Shown: positions 37,080 to 45,256, counted from the stretch's first letter. The stretch: DNA of 64,000 bases from Alteromonas oceanisediminis (GCF_018474025.1 NZ_JAHCTA010000001.1:558001-622000), one strand, 5' to 3'. Translations and numbers: made by a program. Notes: generated by a model from the sequence alone, not told the origin.

Positions 37080-37115
37080 AACCACCGTTTTTAATGCAGT
37101 GTAGACGTTACCTGC

Positions 37116-37676
37116 TTATTGCTTGGCAATTTGATCGGAAAATTCTTTTTTGAACCAATCATCTAACATGCGCTTTTCATAACGCAACGTCTCTGAATCG
37201 GACCCGCGAAGACTGGTGTGAAGAAACCCCATGTCTTTCAAATCAACGTCAGATTCCTTGATAACAAGACCATTTTCTTTCAACTGGTAGCTAAATGACA
37301 TGCGCGGAATATCAATATCTTTAATGATTCGAACATCTTCTGCACCGCTGCCAAGCCCAACAAAAGATGAAGGCCAGACTTGACCCGCCAGGTCGACATC
37401 AGTCACCGTTACCTCAAGCATTTGACCTTCAGGTAGAGCCTCTGCCATCTCGGCAAAATGTGCCTCTAAGCGGTTAAAGGTTTGCTCCTGAAATCGCGTG
37501 CGAGATTGATTTGTAGGCCGCACATCACGATAATCATCAGGCGACTGCCACGTTACCGATACTTGACTATTTTCTGTCTCTGGATCATCGTTAACTGCAG
37601 ATTTTTCGGCGAATGACGAACCAGAAAAACATAGTAAGAGCGCTGCCGAAACACAGCTTACGTTAAATTTTTTCAT
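37116..37676 (-). CDS. DUF3016 family periplasmic protein
   Basis: The 186-residue protein has a signal peptide (MKKFNVSCVSAALLLCFSG, cleaved near SFAEK) and a DUF3016-type body: VTWQSPDDYRDVRP, RFQEQTFNRLEAHF, LEVTVTDVDLAGQV, DIDIPRMSFSYQL, and ETLRYEKRMLDDWFKKEF at the C-terminus. Family function is unknown; it is found in marine gammaproteobacteria. It is monocistronic with its own terminator. Confidence 0.85.
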   Translation of the reverse strand: MKKFNVSCVSAALLLCFSGSSFAEKSAVNDDPETENSQVSVTWQSPDDYRDVRPTNQSRTRFQEQTFNRLEAHFAEMAEALPEGQMLEVTVTDVDLAGQVWPSSFVGLGSGAEDVRIIKDIDIPRMSFSYQLKENGLVIKESDVDLKDMGFLHTSLRGSDSETLRYEKRMLDDWFKKEFSDQIAKQ

Positions 37677-37940
37677 AAAAACCTCACTTCTTTTTCAATG
37701 TTCAATGGCCACTAGATCCAGAGCCTTTTGACTTGCACTGAATCCATCAATCGACTCTACTAAGACCACCTTGATAGTAAATAGTTTAGCAGAAAGATGT
37801 GAACGTTAACTGAATGAGCAAATTTCGCATGCTACACACTGCTCACCTCTATTTTGCTGAAGCTCGCTGCTAACAACCGCTATGGTTTTCCGGCGAATCA
37901 CAGGCGTGTTGACTTTTGACGCTAGCCGTTAGTCAGGTTT
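37677..37940. other. non-coding spacer before direct repeat A
   Basis: No ORF with support. The left part should hold the promoter of the DUF3016 gene on the minus strand, but no clear -35/-10 pair was recognised. The right end contains GACGCTAGCCG, echoed in inverted form (CGGCGCTAGC-like) beyond repeat copy B. Confidence 0.35.
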
Positions 37941-38073
37941 GATTACCAAGGGATACTGACGGTATAAGTACTAAGCGATTTTGACGTTTTCACACTATTC
38001 ATGTTGCCGCGGTTCGGCAAACTTTGCCAATCGTAACGCAGTAGTATGCGTGTTTTCCCTCAGCCAGATATTG
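37941..38073 (+). repeat. direct repeat copy A (~133 bp) flanking three-gene cassette
   Basis: Starts GATTACCAAGGGATACTGAC and ends AGCCAGATATTG. It matches copy B at 40091-40222 at close to nine in ten positions by eye, same orientation, 2.15 kb apart. Both contain the hairpin TTGCCG-(5 nt)-CGGCAA and the run GTATAAGTACTAAGCGATTTTGA. Neither copy has terminal inverted repeats or a clear long ORF. Confidence 0.9.
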
Positions 38074-38104
38074 AGGTGGTATATATTATAACTCTCCGAA
38101 TGAT

Positions 38105-38605
38105 ATGGCGTACCTAGAAGAGGATTCCTATTTTAATGCTTCAAAGCTGTCTGTAGGTGGATGGAATTGGGGAACAAGTACGGCGAATGCATGTGATGAT
38201 TACAATTCTTGTACTGAAATTATTGATGTGATTGGAACACCACTTGATCCTATTGACCCCGTTTGGGACGAGCCGGGTTGGGACGACAGTTCTAACGGAG
38301 GCAATGATGGGAATGAAGATGGAGGGACAGGAAGCCCCGGTGGTGATGCAGGCGAAGAACAACAGAAGGAAAACTGTTATTCCGGCGCTGAAGGCCATTA
38401 CTCTAGTTGCAGAGGTATTGCAGACTATAATTTTCAGACTTCCACCGATTACTGTGGTTCAATGTCACGAGACCCATATGTAACGGGAGATGATATTCAT
38501 GATTGTGTATCCGATGCTAGATACAGTTATGACTATGATCTCGGAGAGTGTTCCGATGAGTACGGTGATGACATAGCATATTGTGAGCGCAACTTCGGTG
38601 GCTAG
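38105..38605 (+). CDS. unrecognised acidic, cysteine-containing protein
   Basis: 166 residues; the ATG has no good ribosome-binding site, and the frame is open for 10 more codons upstream to a stop at 38072-38074, just at the edge of repeat A. There is no signal peptide or membrane segment. The middle is a Gly/Asn/Asp-rich linker (about 55-85); the C-terminal 80 residues carry eight Cys in a regular pattern (NCYSG, SSCRG, DYCGS, HDCVS, GECSD, AYCER). It looks like the detached C-terminal tail of a larger secreted protein, such as a polymorphic toxin tip, but no domain was recognised. First of three co-directional genes between the repeats. Confidence 0.55.
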   Translation: MAYLEEDSYFNASKLSVGGWNWGTSTANACDDYNSCTEIIDVIGTPLDPIDPVWDEPGWDDSSNGGNDGNEDGGTGSPGGDAGEEQQKENCYSGAEGHYSSCRGIADYNFQTSTDYCGSMSRDPYVTGDDIHDCVSDARYSYDYDLGECSDEYGDDIAYCERNFGG

Positions 38606-38636
38606 AACATGCCTTAAATTTATACGAGTAACGACT

Positions 38637-39542
38637 ATGAATTTAGCGATAAAACCTTTTAATAAGAAGCCAGCCCGTCTTATATTTCTGGCTACTTTAC
38701 TCGTTGTTGGCGGATTTATCGTTTTCCATAACTGGTCCAGGCCCGTTATTGTGCAAAGCCACCCTGAACCTTCTAACGAGCCACTACACTCAGAAAACCT
38801 TTCAGGGTTTTCAGAACGGGACTTAGGCGATAAGCTAGCGTCGCAGGAAACCATAGAACTGTCAGAAAAACGAAAGGCAGAGTTTGCTGCAATAAAGGAA
38901 GACTTTAGGACAAAGATATATCCAAGCCAATATGGTGTGAGAGACGTCTCTCAAAAGAGATTGGAGAGAGATCAAAAGATCAAGGCTCCAATGATAGCTG
39001 CAAAAGAAGGTGACTGGGAGCTTTTTTTAGATGAGACGGTGCACCTTCAAACGATGTCAGATTATCTATTATCTGCTTCTATCAGTTCTGCAATTCGTCA
39101 CAATGCGCCGCTTCATGTTTTTGAAGAACTTATATCGAGAGGAGCGAGGTTTCTCCCTAGACATACGATGATGTTAGCGATGAAAAATAAAGTTGAAATG
39201 GTGGAAAAGCTTATTCCGCTTGGCTTGAGTATTCATGTTAGAACAGCAAGTGGTGATAATGCTTTAAATGCTCTGTTAGTAACATTTTCAGCTCGGAGAA
39301 TGTTTGATTTCTTGCTTTACAACGGCGTTGAAATTCAAAATGGAGCCAATATTGAAGATCCTTTGATGAAGGCTTTGAAAGGTGCAGAAATAAATACTGA
39401 GGCTGCTTATTACGCTTACAAACTGATTCAGTATAAAGCACAAATAACTACAGCTCATATTAAACAGTTTAATAACCTAAATTCAATAAACTCAAAATCG
39501 TATGAACTGTTAGTAAGAAATGTTCCAGAGTTAAGGAGGTAG
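38637..39542 (+). CDS. membrane-anchored protein with ankyrin-like helical repeats
   Basis: 301 residues from the ATG at 38637. A single membrane helix (about 14-32) is preceded by Lys/Arg residues, so the rest is probably periplasmic. After an extended charged segment (about 40-115) come helical repeats resembling ankyrin: MIAAKEGDWELFLDE, APLHVFEELISRGARFLP, MLAMKNKVEMVEKLIPLG, DNALNALLVTFSARRMFDFL. The codon use is AT-rich compared with flanking genes. The upstream gene ends 31 bp before it. Possible immunity or scaffold role; not identified. Confidence 0.6.
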   Translation: MNLAIKPFNKKPARLIFLATLLVVGGFIVFHNWSRPVIVQSHPEPSNEPLHSENLSGFSERDLGDKLASQETIELSEKRKAEFAAIKEDFRTKIYPSQYGVRDVSQKRLERDQKIKAPMIAAKEGDWELFLDETVHLQTMSDYLLSASISSAIRHNAPLHVFEELISRGARFLPRHTMMLAMKNKVEMVEKLIPLGLSIHVRTASGDNALNALLVTFSARRMFDFLLYNGVEIQNGANIEDPLMKALKGAEINTEAAYYAYKLIQYKAQITTAHIKQFNNLNSINSKSYELLVRNVPELRR

Positions 39543-39543
39543 A

Positions 39544-40020
39544 ATGGAGCGCCTTAATTTTGCTTGGCCCTTTGTGGTAGCAATTTGTTTTGCTTTAATA
39601 GCATTTAATACCGAGTCTATAGAAAATTGCGACAGTAAATTCAACGATTCTATGACGTCATGGGTATCTGCTCATAAGGCCCTACTTCGAAATTCTGATA
39701 AAAGGAATTATTCGATAGGTTTTAAAAAGTTGTTGCCAGAACTCATAGATGATCTAGCGAATTTGGACGTGGAGACTTGCTCGGACGATTTAATAAAAGT
39801 ATGGCAAGACCTATTGATGTCTGCCAAGGCATTGTATTCAGAACATCAAGCACAGGCTGAAATTGATCGCCAAATTGAGCAAGCAGTTGGAGAGCAAAAA
39901 AAAGAGCTTGCATTAAAAAGTGTCGAAGCATCAAGTAAATGGGCCATGAAACGAAGAGATTTCAGTGATAAGTTGGCGACTGCAATCAATCACACTAACC
40001 CAAATGCCAAATTAAACTGA
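39544..40020 (+). CDS. small exported or membrane-anchored helical protein
   Basis: 158 residues, starting one base after the stop of the ankyrin-like gene, so translation is coupled. The N-terminus (LNFAWPFVVAICFALIAF) is a signal peptide or anchor; the rest is helical and Gln/Glu/Lys-rich with a coiled-coil-like stretch (HQAQAEIDRQIEQAVGEQ) near 100-120. There are two Cys in the exported part (about 29, 78). No family recognised. Last gene inside the direct-repeat cassette. Confidence 0.55.
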   Translation: MERLNFAWPFVVAICFALIAFNTESIENCDSKFNDSMTSWVSAHKALLRNSDKRNYSIGFKKLLPELIDDLANLDVETCSDDLIKVWQDLLMSAKALYSEHQAQAEIDRQIEQAVGEQKKELALKSVEASSKWAMKRRDFSDKLATAINHTNPNAKLN

Positions 40021-40090
40021 TAGAAGAATGTTCGCTTTGGTAATGTTTGAAAATCTCTGTCATTCCTGTTTTCTCAACATATATTAGTGT

Positions 40091-40222
40091 GATTACCAAG
40101 GGATACTGACCGTATAAGTACTAAGCGATTTTGAGTAATCACACTATCGATGTTGCCGCGCTTCGGCAAGCTTTGCAAATGGTAACGCAGTAGTATTCAC
40201 GTTTTCCCTTAGCCAGATATTG
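40091..40222 (+). repeat. direct repeat copy B (~132 bp) flanking three-gene cassette
   Basis: Second copy of the repeat at 37941-38073, in the same orientation, with the same internal hairpin (TTGCCG / CGGCAA). It lies 70 bp after the last cassette gene. Confidence 0.9.
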
Positions 40223-40423
40223 CGAACGCCGCTAGCGTGTATGTCAGGGCATTCCAACACACCTTATTGCCTTTTTCAGTTAAAAAGTTTCCTCATTCAA
40301 ACATTGAAATCAGGAAAAGGGAAAGAAGTGGCTTAATTTATAAAATAAAAGCGACAACGGTCTTGCAAACGCAAGTCATCAGCTCAAATGGCGCATTATT
40401 TTTGCGCAAATAATGGCGGATGA
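40223..40423. other. non-coding spacer between repeat B and recombinase remnant
   Basis: No supported ORF. An 8-bp inverted repeat CATTATTT / AAATAATG around TTGCGC lies at 40394-40415. This stretch is where the missing N-terminal part of the recombinase would be, but no further recombinase sequence was recognised. Confidence 0.4.
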
Positions 40424-40687
40424 TTTGAACCCAATAAGTTGTCAGATAGGGTGTCTCGCTAGGTTATGTTGGCGGGTATCAAACGTGCTGACTCTTGCTA
40501 TTTGTTCCGCCATGCTACTGCTATAACAATGCCTGATAATAGTGCTTATTTGCGTCACGTACAAAAGATGTTAGCTCACGCTGATATTTCCACGACACAA
40601 ATTTATATTCACGTTTCACGCTCTAAGCTTGCTGACGTCCACGTCAAGTCCCATCCTTCAGCGTTAAGCAACTTGAGCATTTTCTAG
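40424..40687 (+). pseudogene. C-terminal remnant of a tyrosine recombinase/integrase
   Basis: In one frame the segment after the stop at 40421 encodes a phage-integrase C-terminus interrupted by TAG at 40460-40462 (VSR-stop-VMLAGIKRAD). It retains LFRHATAITM (the HxxR box, here L-F-R-H), MLAHADISTTQIYIHVS (the second His and the catalytic Tyr in QIYIH) and the tail KLADVHVKSHPS. The N-terminal two thirds is missing, so it is non-functional. Its presence beside the repeat-flanked genes suggests an old mobile element. Confidence 0.75.
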
Positions 40688-40698
40688 CTTACCATAAA

Positions 40699-40738
40699 AG
40701 GTAATGCATTTGCATTACCTCTCCATCCATACTAAAAT
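40699..40738 (+). promoter_or_regulatory. prlF-yhaV promoter with overlapping operator palindrome
   Basis: TTGCAT (40710-40715), 17 bp, TAAAAT (40733-40738) lies 36 bp before the prlF ATG. A perfect inverted repeat AGGTAATGCA / TGCATTACCT (40699-40720, 2-nt centre) overlaps the -35. Antitoxin autorepression at such a palindrome is expected for type II toxin-antitoxin operons. Confidence 0.7.
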
Positions 40739-40774
40739 CAAAACAATTGAAACAAGTAAATGATAGAGGTTGTT

Positions 40775-41104
40775 ATGGCACAAGTTGCTTTAGAAACTGA
40801 ATCAACATTGACAGACCGTTTTCAAACTACGGTGCCTAGTCCTGTTCGTCAGGCGTTGCGCTTAGGCAAGAAAGACAAAATTAAATACGCGATACAGTCT
40901 GATGGCAGCGTGGTTATCTCGCGTGCAGAAGCGCAAGAAAGCGACCCTGTACTGGGCGAGTTTTTATCATTCATAGCGCGTGATATGAAGGCTCACCCTG
41001 AAAGACTAGAGCCGTTATCAGCAAGTATGCGAGAAAGCGTTGATGCGTTGGTTGAAGGTGTTGAAATTGATTTAGATGCTCCGCTATTGGATGAGGACGA
41101 GTAA
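40775..41104 (+). CDS. prlF: PrlF-family antitoxin
   Basis: I take the ATG at 40775 (MAQVALETESTLTDRFQ), with GAGG just upstream; an ATG five codons earlier is in frame. The 109-residue protein has the AbrB/SpoVT-like swapped-hairpin N-terminus (TLTDRFQTTVPSPVRQALRL, like PrlF's TIRGQTTIPAPVREAL) and an acidic tail that wraps the toxin. It neutralises YhaV and represses the operon. Confidence 0.92.
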   Translation: MAQVALETESTLTDRFQTTVPSPVRQALRLGKKDKIKYAIQSDGSVVISRAEAQESDPVLGEFLSFIARDMKAHPERLEPLSASMRESVDALVEGVEIDLDAPLLDEDE

Positions 41105-41106
41105 GT

Positions 41107-41580
41107 TTGCAAAAAACGATACCAATGGTCGTAAATGGTTGGACACTTTACACTCATCCATTGTTTAAAGAGCAGTACCTAAGTCTGAAATCACACGTTG
41201 AGGCTTTACGTGAAAAAGATCCAAAAGGTTACCTTAAAAAGAACGCCACGAAACGATTAGCCGCTATTCAAAGACTAATTTTTGAATTAATACCACATGA
41301 TCCTACCAGCGCTGACTTTCGCCAAGGAAACACATTAGGTATTGATAACAAACACTGGTTTCGGGCAAAGTTCTTTCAGCAATACCGTCTGTTTTTTCGA
41401 TATCACCTAGAATCAAAAGTCATCGTTTATGCTTGGGTCAATGATGAAATGAATAAACGTGCGTACGGCAGCAAAACAGATGCTTACAAAGTATTCAAAA
41501 AGATGTTAAAGACTGGTCATCCTCCTGAAGGATGGGATGATCTTTTAAAAGCAGCCAAGGACGAATTGCTCTCTCCATAA
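41107..41580 (+). CDS. yhaV: YhaV-family ribonuclease toxin
   Basis: 157 residues from a TTG at 41107 (an ATG six codons on is possible), starting 2 bp after prlF. RelE-like toxin with VNGWTLYTHPLF, PSSADFRQG-like TSADFRQGN, FFQQYRLFFRYH, VIVYAWVNDE, and YGSKTDAYKVFKKML near the C-terminus, all as in E. coli YhaV. It cleaves mRNA, likely on ribosomes. Complete, no truncation seen. The pair may stabilise the adjacent island. Confidence 0.93.
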   Translation: MQKTIPMVVNGWTLYTHPLFKEQYLSLKSHVEALREKDPKGYLKKNATKRLAAIQRLIFELIPHDPTSADFRQGNTLGIDNKHWFRAKFFQQYRLFFRYHLESKVIVYAWVNDEMNKRAYGSKTDAYKVFKKMLKTGHPPEGWDDLLKAAKDELLSP

Positions 41581-41629
41581 GCGAACCGCTTGTTTTTCCA
41601 CAAGAAAGTAGTCTGGATCGTATTTCCGA

Positions 41630-41734
41630 TTATTTTATATGCTGGCCGAATATTATGACCCAGTCACTGGCGGTAGTACCGGTAACCTCCTTGAGAAACC
41701 AAACGAGTAGATAAGTTGCAGCAAAACAAACCAT
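41630..41734 (-). CDS. small hydrophobic protein (34 residues)
   Basis: Start MVCFAATYLLVWFLKE at 41734 with AAGGAAAC about 12 nt upstream; longer in-frame starts lack a ribosome-binding site. It has one membrane helix (about 3-16). It lies 37 bp downstream of the 121-residue gene in the same direction. No family recognised; real status uncertain. Confidence 0.35.
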   Translation of the reverse strand: MVCFAATYLLVWFLKEVTGTTASDWVIIFGQHIK

Positions 41735-41771
41735 GAGTTTTTTAACGTTTCCTTCAGACTTGAGCAAGCGG

Positions 41772-42137
41772 TTAGTCAGAAGTATGTAACACCTGACTAC
41801 TTTCGATACGCTGGCAAACAGCGGTTCGTGTTGCACCGAAGATGTACGGGTTGATTTCCTGCCGTTGGCAATACAGCCGATGAAAATGAATCAATGACGA
41901 TTTAGAGCTTAACACCGTTTCCAGATACGCCTTTTGGTTTTCAGACATATTCGCGATTTGCGGAGCGAGACGTTCACGTAAACTGTCCAATTCCTGCCTT
42001 TCAGGCATTGTAGCGACATGAGATATCCAACCAGACACCGTAGTCTGAGCATCGCTTAGCCAGTATTGGACAAACGGCGAGCGAAGCAAGATGATCAGCA
42101 AAGCCACTTCAATAAGGACAATTATTCCGCGTAACAT
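41772..42137 (-). CDS. hypothetical membrane-anchored protein
   Basis: 121 residues. A membrane helix (about 4-20, LIEVALLIILL) is followed by a helical soluble part with four conserved-looking features: WLSDAQTTVSGW, ERQELDSLRERLAP, YLETVLSSKSSLIHFHRLYC and a C-terminal Cys pair. I do not recognise a family. It is divergent from ccoG. Confidence 0.55.
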   Translation of the reverse strand: MLRGIIVLIEVALLIILLRSPFVQYWLSDAQTTVSGWISHVATMPERQELDSLRERLAPQIANMSENQKAYLETVLSSKSSLIHFHRLYCQRQEINPYIFGATRTAVCQRIESSQVLHTSD

Positions 42138-42254
42138 AGTCGTAGATATTGGAAAGTCATAACGTTAATGTACCGTATTTCATCAATGAATAAAGCGTAA
42201 GTTCAATACCTAAGTATCAAACCCGTAGATTATTGATCTATGTTAAGTCGGAAC

Positions 42255-42283
42255 TTGACGAATACGATATACTTACCTAATCG
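42255..42283 (+). promoter_or_regulatory. candidate ccoG promoter
   Basis: TTGACG (42255-42260), 17 bp, TAATCG (42278-42283); an alternative -10 TATACT sits at 42268-42273. A 7-bp inverted repeat AATGAGC/GCTCATT (42292-42307) follows. No FNR box (TTGAT-N4-ATCAA) was found, though a half-site TTGAT is present at about 42234. Confidence 0.35.
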
Positions 42284-42325
42284 CATTCATTAATGAGCTT
42301 GCTCATTGCCTTCAAAGGTTCGCTT

Positions 42326-43759
42326 ATGACTAACCAAATCCCGGTCAAAGATGTCACACCGGTCAAGGTTCATAAACCTAAACGCAGTAATCAAAATGAC
42401 AGTTACACGCCGCGCAGCCGCATTTATGTGCGCGCGGTAGAAGGATCACTGGAAACCTTCCGGCGCTTCTTTGGGCTGATATTTTTGGGTATATTTGCCA
42501 TCATTCCGTGGATTTCCTACAACGGGTCCCAAGCCGTTTTACTCGACATTGCTGAACAGCGATTTACCCTATTCAGCCTTACGCTGTGGCCACAGGATTT
42601 GACGTTGTTGGCGTGGCTGCTGATCGTGGCGGCATATGCCCTGTTTTTCGTCACCACCTTCGCTGGGCGCGTATGGTGTGGTTTTATGTGCCCGCAAACC
42701 ACATGGACATTCATTTATATTTGGTTTGAAGAACAAATTGAAGGCAGCCGCAACAAGCGGATGAAGCTTGACCAACGGCCAATGGACTTCGATAAATTCT
42801 GGCGCAAAACGCTCAAACACACGGCATGGATATTGGTGGCTCTGTTAACCGCCTTGACATTCGTGGGTTACTTCACGCCGATTGATGCGTTATTCCTCGG
42901 CTTTTTCACATTCGACGTCAGTTTTTGGGCCGGGTTTTCAGTCATATTTTTTACCGTTTGCACCTACGGTAATGCCGGTTGGATGCGAGAAATTATGTGT
43001 ACTCACATTTGTCCGTACGCGCGTTTTCAGTCCGCCATGTTCGATAAAGATACGTTCACCGTTGCTTATGACCCCTCTCGTGGTGAACAGCGCGGCCCCC
43101 GACCTCGAAAATTGCCCCATGACGAACTCGCTGATAAAGGCTTAGGTGACTGCATTGATTGTAATTTGTGTGTGCAGGTGTGTCCTACGGGCATCGATAT
43201 TCGGAATGGATTGCAATACGAATGTATTAACTGTGGTGCTTGCGTAGATGCCTGTAACGGCGTGATGGAGAAAATGAACTATCCGAAGGGCCTGATCAGT
43301 TTCACGTCAGAACATGAGCTGAACGGCGGGAAAACACACATTATTCGTCCCAAGCTGATCGGCTATTTTGTCGTGTTGATGGTGATGGTGGGTTTGCTGG
43401 CGTACGAAATGGCGACGCGCTCATCGCTTGAAGTTGATATTATACGCGATCGGAACTCTCTGTATCGTGAGACCAATCAGGGGTTAATTGAAAACGTATA
43501 TACCCTGAAAATTTTGAATAAATCGCAGGATGACCGCACCTTCTCTATCACCGTCAAAGGGTTACCAGATTATGAATTTTATGGTGACCAGACAGTGTTT
43601 GTGCGCGGTGGTGAGGTGTTCAGTATTCCCGTTTCAGTGGCAACAGATGCCTATAATCTGGAAGAGCGCGTCACCGATATCTTTATTCATGTGCAAACTC
43701 AGGATAAAGACGGTACCCTCATCGAAGTTAATGAACCTACACGGTTTTTATATCGGTGA
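42326..43759 (+). CDS. ccoG: cytochrome c oxidase accessory protein CcoG
   Basis: Start MTNQIPVKDVTPVKV at 42326; an in-frame ATG 11 codons earlier is less likely. The 477-residue protein has several membrane helices, a membrane-embedded motif GRVWCGFMCPQTTWT, a second CxxxCP (CTHICPYARF), two [4Fe-4S] ferredoxin motifs (CIDCNLCVQVCPTGID; CINCGACVDACNG), and a C-terminal immunoglobulin-like periplasmic domain. It assembles the copper centre of cbb3 oxidase. The cco structural operon is not in the window. Confidence 0.95.
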   Translation: MTNQIPVKDVTPVKVHKPKRSNQNDSYTPRSRIYVRAVEGSLETFRRFFGLIFLGIFAIIPWISYNGSQAVLLDIAEQRFTLFSLTLWPQDLTLLAWLLIVAAYALFFVTTFAGRVWCGFMCPQTTWTFIYIWFEEQIEGSRNKRMKLDQRPMDFDKFWRKTLKHTAWILVALLTALTFVGYFTPIDALFLGFFTFDVSFWAGFSVIFFTVCTYGNAGWMREIMCTHICPYARFQSAMFDKDTFTVAYDPSRGEQRGPRPRKLPHDELADKGLGDCIDCNLCVQVCPTGIDIRNGLQYECINCGACVDACNGVMEKMNYPKGLISFTSEHELNGGKTHIIRPKLIGYFVVLMVMVGLLAYEMATRSSLEVDIIRDRNSLYRETNQGLIENVYTLKILNKSQDDRTFSITVKGLPDYEFYGDQTVFVRGGEVFSIPVSVATDAYNLEERVTDIFIHVQTQDKDGTLIEVNEPTRFLYR

Positions 43760-44754
43760 TAGCACACACAGAAGCACCAGGTCGGTTTGAGTTCGCCGAC
43801 CTCACGCCAGACATTATACTCGACGCGATTGAATCAGTCGGTGTTTTTCCTGAGTCTGGATTACTTGCACTGAACAGCTACGAAAACCGCGTTTATCAGT
43901 TTGTGGATGAGCACAAACGGCGCTGGGTGGTGAAATTCTACCGACCCCAACGCTGGACAGACGCGCAAATTATTGAGGAGCATTGTTTTACACAAGACTT
44001 GCTCGACAACGATGTTCCTGTGGTGGCTCCTGAGCGTGTCAATGGCAGCACGCTTCACCATGCATCAGGATATCGATTTGCGCTCTTTCCATCGGTCGGC
44101 GGCAGGCAATTCGAAGTTGACGATTTGGATCAGATTGAACAGGTTGGGCGTTATCTGGGCCGCATGCACCGTGTCGGACAAACAACAACATTTCTCCACA
44201 GGCCGGCGTTTTCCATCCAGAGTTTCTTAACTGATCCCGCTGAGGCATTAGCATCTTGTGGCATGGTGTCTGCGAGTTTACATAACGCCTTTTTTGGTAC
44301 ACTTGAGCACGTTATTTCACAAGCGTCATCTCAGTTTACCGACACACCCTTTATTCGTTTGCACGGCGATTGTCACCCCAGCAATATTCTGTGGCGTGAT
44401 GGACCCAGTATTGTTGATTTAGACGATTGCCGCAGCGGCCCGGCGATACAGGATCTGTGGATGATGCTGTCGGGCGACCGCCAACAACAGTTGATACAAT
44501 TGGAAACCGTGATTGAAGCCTACGAAGAATTTCACGAATTTAATCAAACTGAGTTAGCACTCATCGAACCCCTAAGAGCCATGCGAATGGTGCACTATAT
44601 GGCGTGGCTAGCAAAGCGGTGGGAAGACCCCGCTTTTCCGCGAGCCTTTCCTTGGTTTGGCACGGACAAATATTGGGAACAACAAATACTCGCACTCAAA
44701 GAGCAGTTGTCAGCCTTGCAGGAACCACCGCTTCGCTTAACGCCAATGTACTAG
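43756..44754 (+). CDS. srkA: stress response kinase A (SrkA/YihE)
   Basis: GTG start overlapping the ccoG stop by 4 bp. The 332-residue protein has the aminoglycoside-phosphotransferase/kinase fold: KFYRPQRWTDAQI near residue 60, catalytic LHGDCHPSNILW near 205, and VDLDDCRSGPAIQDLWMML. It is a Ser/Thr kinase that counters envelope and Cpx stress. In E. coli it is followed directly by dsbA; here btuB and its riboswitch lie between. Confidence 0.95.
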   Translation: MIAHTEAPGRFEFADLTPDIILDAIESVGVFPESGLLALNSYENRVYQFVDEHKRRWVVKFYRPQRWTDAQIIEEHCFTQDLLDNDVPVVAPERVNGSTLHHASGYRFALFPSVGGRQFEVDDLDQIEQVGRYLGRMHRVGQTTTFLHRPAFSIQSFLTDPAEALASCGMVSASLHNAFFGTLEHVISQASSQFTDTPFIRLHGDCHPSNILWRDGPSIVDLDDCRSGPAIQDLWMMLSGDRQQQLIQLETVIEAYEEFHEFNQTELALIEPLRAMRMVHYMAWLAKRWEDPAFPRAFPWFGTDKYWEQQILALKEQLSALQEPPLRLTPMY

Positions 44755-44767
44755 AGCGTGCTCTAGT
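44750..44767. terminator. short hairpin at the srkA stop codon
   Basis: Perfect 8-bp inverted repeat ACTAGAGC / GCTCTAGT around GT; the stop codon is inside the left arm. There is no T-run, so it is only a weak terminator candidate. Confidence 0.4.
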
Positions 44768-44789
44768 TGCTTGAAAAGCCTGCTTAAGC

Positions 44790-44975
44790 TCAGCGCAATT
44801 CGTCAAAGTATTCGTCGATTTGCTGATCAATATCGTCTAATCCCATATCGCCGTCTAGCGCTTCATCACGCACTTTAAATCGCTTACTCCGGTAGGCGTC
44901 GCGTGGCGCCACATCGTAGTCGTCAAAATGACGATTTGGGCGTCTGTTTTTTACAACACGTGTACTCGCTTGCAT
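44790..44975 (-). CDS. small conserved-looking acidic protein (61 residues)
   Basis: Start MQASTRVVKNRRPN with a clear GAGGAGA ribosome-binding site (minus strand, 44982-44990). The N-terminal half is basic, the C-terminal half acidic (LDDIDQQIDEYFDELR). No family recognised; small proteins of this type with basic-then-acidic halves occur in gammaproteobacteria. Confidence 0.6.
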   Translation of the reverse strand: MQASTRVVKNRRPNRHFDDYDVAPRDAYRSKRFKVRDEALDGDMGLDDIDQQIDEYFDELR

Positions 44976-45256
44976 GGTCGTTCTCCTCGTAAGATAGGCT
45001 GTTCGCCCTCGTTCAATGAAAAACTAGCAGAGAAAATGCCAAACTGGTTAGCGACTACTGGCACGCGTGGCGGCTGAAATCAAACGAACTGTTTTTACTG
45101 AAATTTTTGATTTTCTCGTTGCCATAAGGAAGATGCTTTCACCTTGCCGCAGCCCGTTTCCGTGTGAAAATTTTCCATATTCAGTCTGTAGATTGCTCCA
45201 GCCACCCTATAGCAGGTCGTTAACGCTGGCGAGACAGACCCAAAAGTAATAAGCGG
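44976..45256. other. intergenic spacer upstream of the B12 riboswitch
   Basis: About 280 bp with no supported ORF. The first 100 bp should hold the promoter of the divergent 61-residue gene. No repeat or recognised element. Confidence 0.4.

Noticed and set aside
37941-38073. Repeat A as an integron attC site or IS end
   Set aside because: No core-site pair (RYYYAAC/GTTRRRY) and no terminal inverted repeats or transposase; the hairpin is internal and short.
42229-42245. FNR box upstream of ccoG
   Set aside because: TTGAT is present but the second half ATCAA is missing.
44751-44762. Shared 12-mer CTAGAGCGTGCT at 44751 and about 55775 as a repeat family
   Set aside because: Only 12 bp are shared and the surroundings differ; chance is sufficient.
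45067-45249. 60-codon frame upstream of the B12 riboswitch
   Set aside because: No ribosome-binding site, low-complexity composition, and it lies in the untranslated region before the riboswitch promoter.
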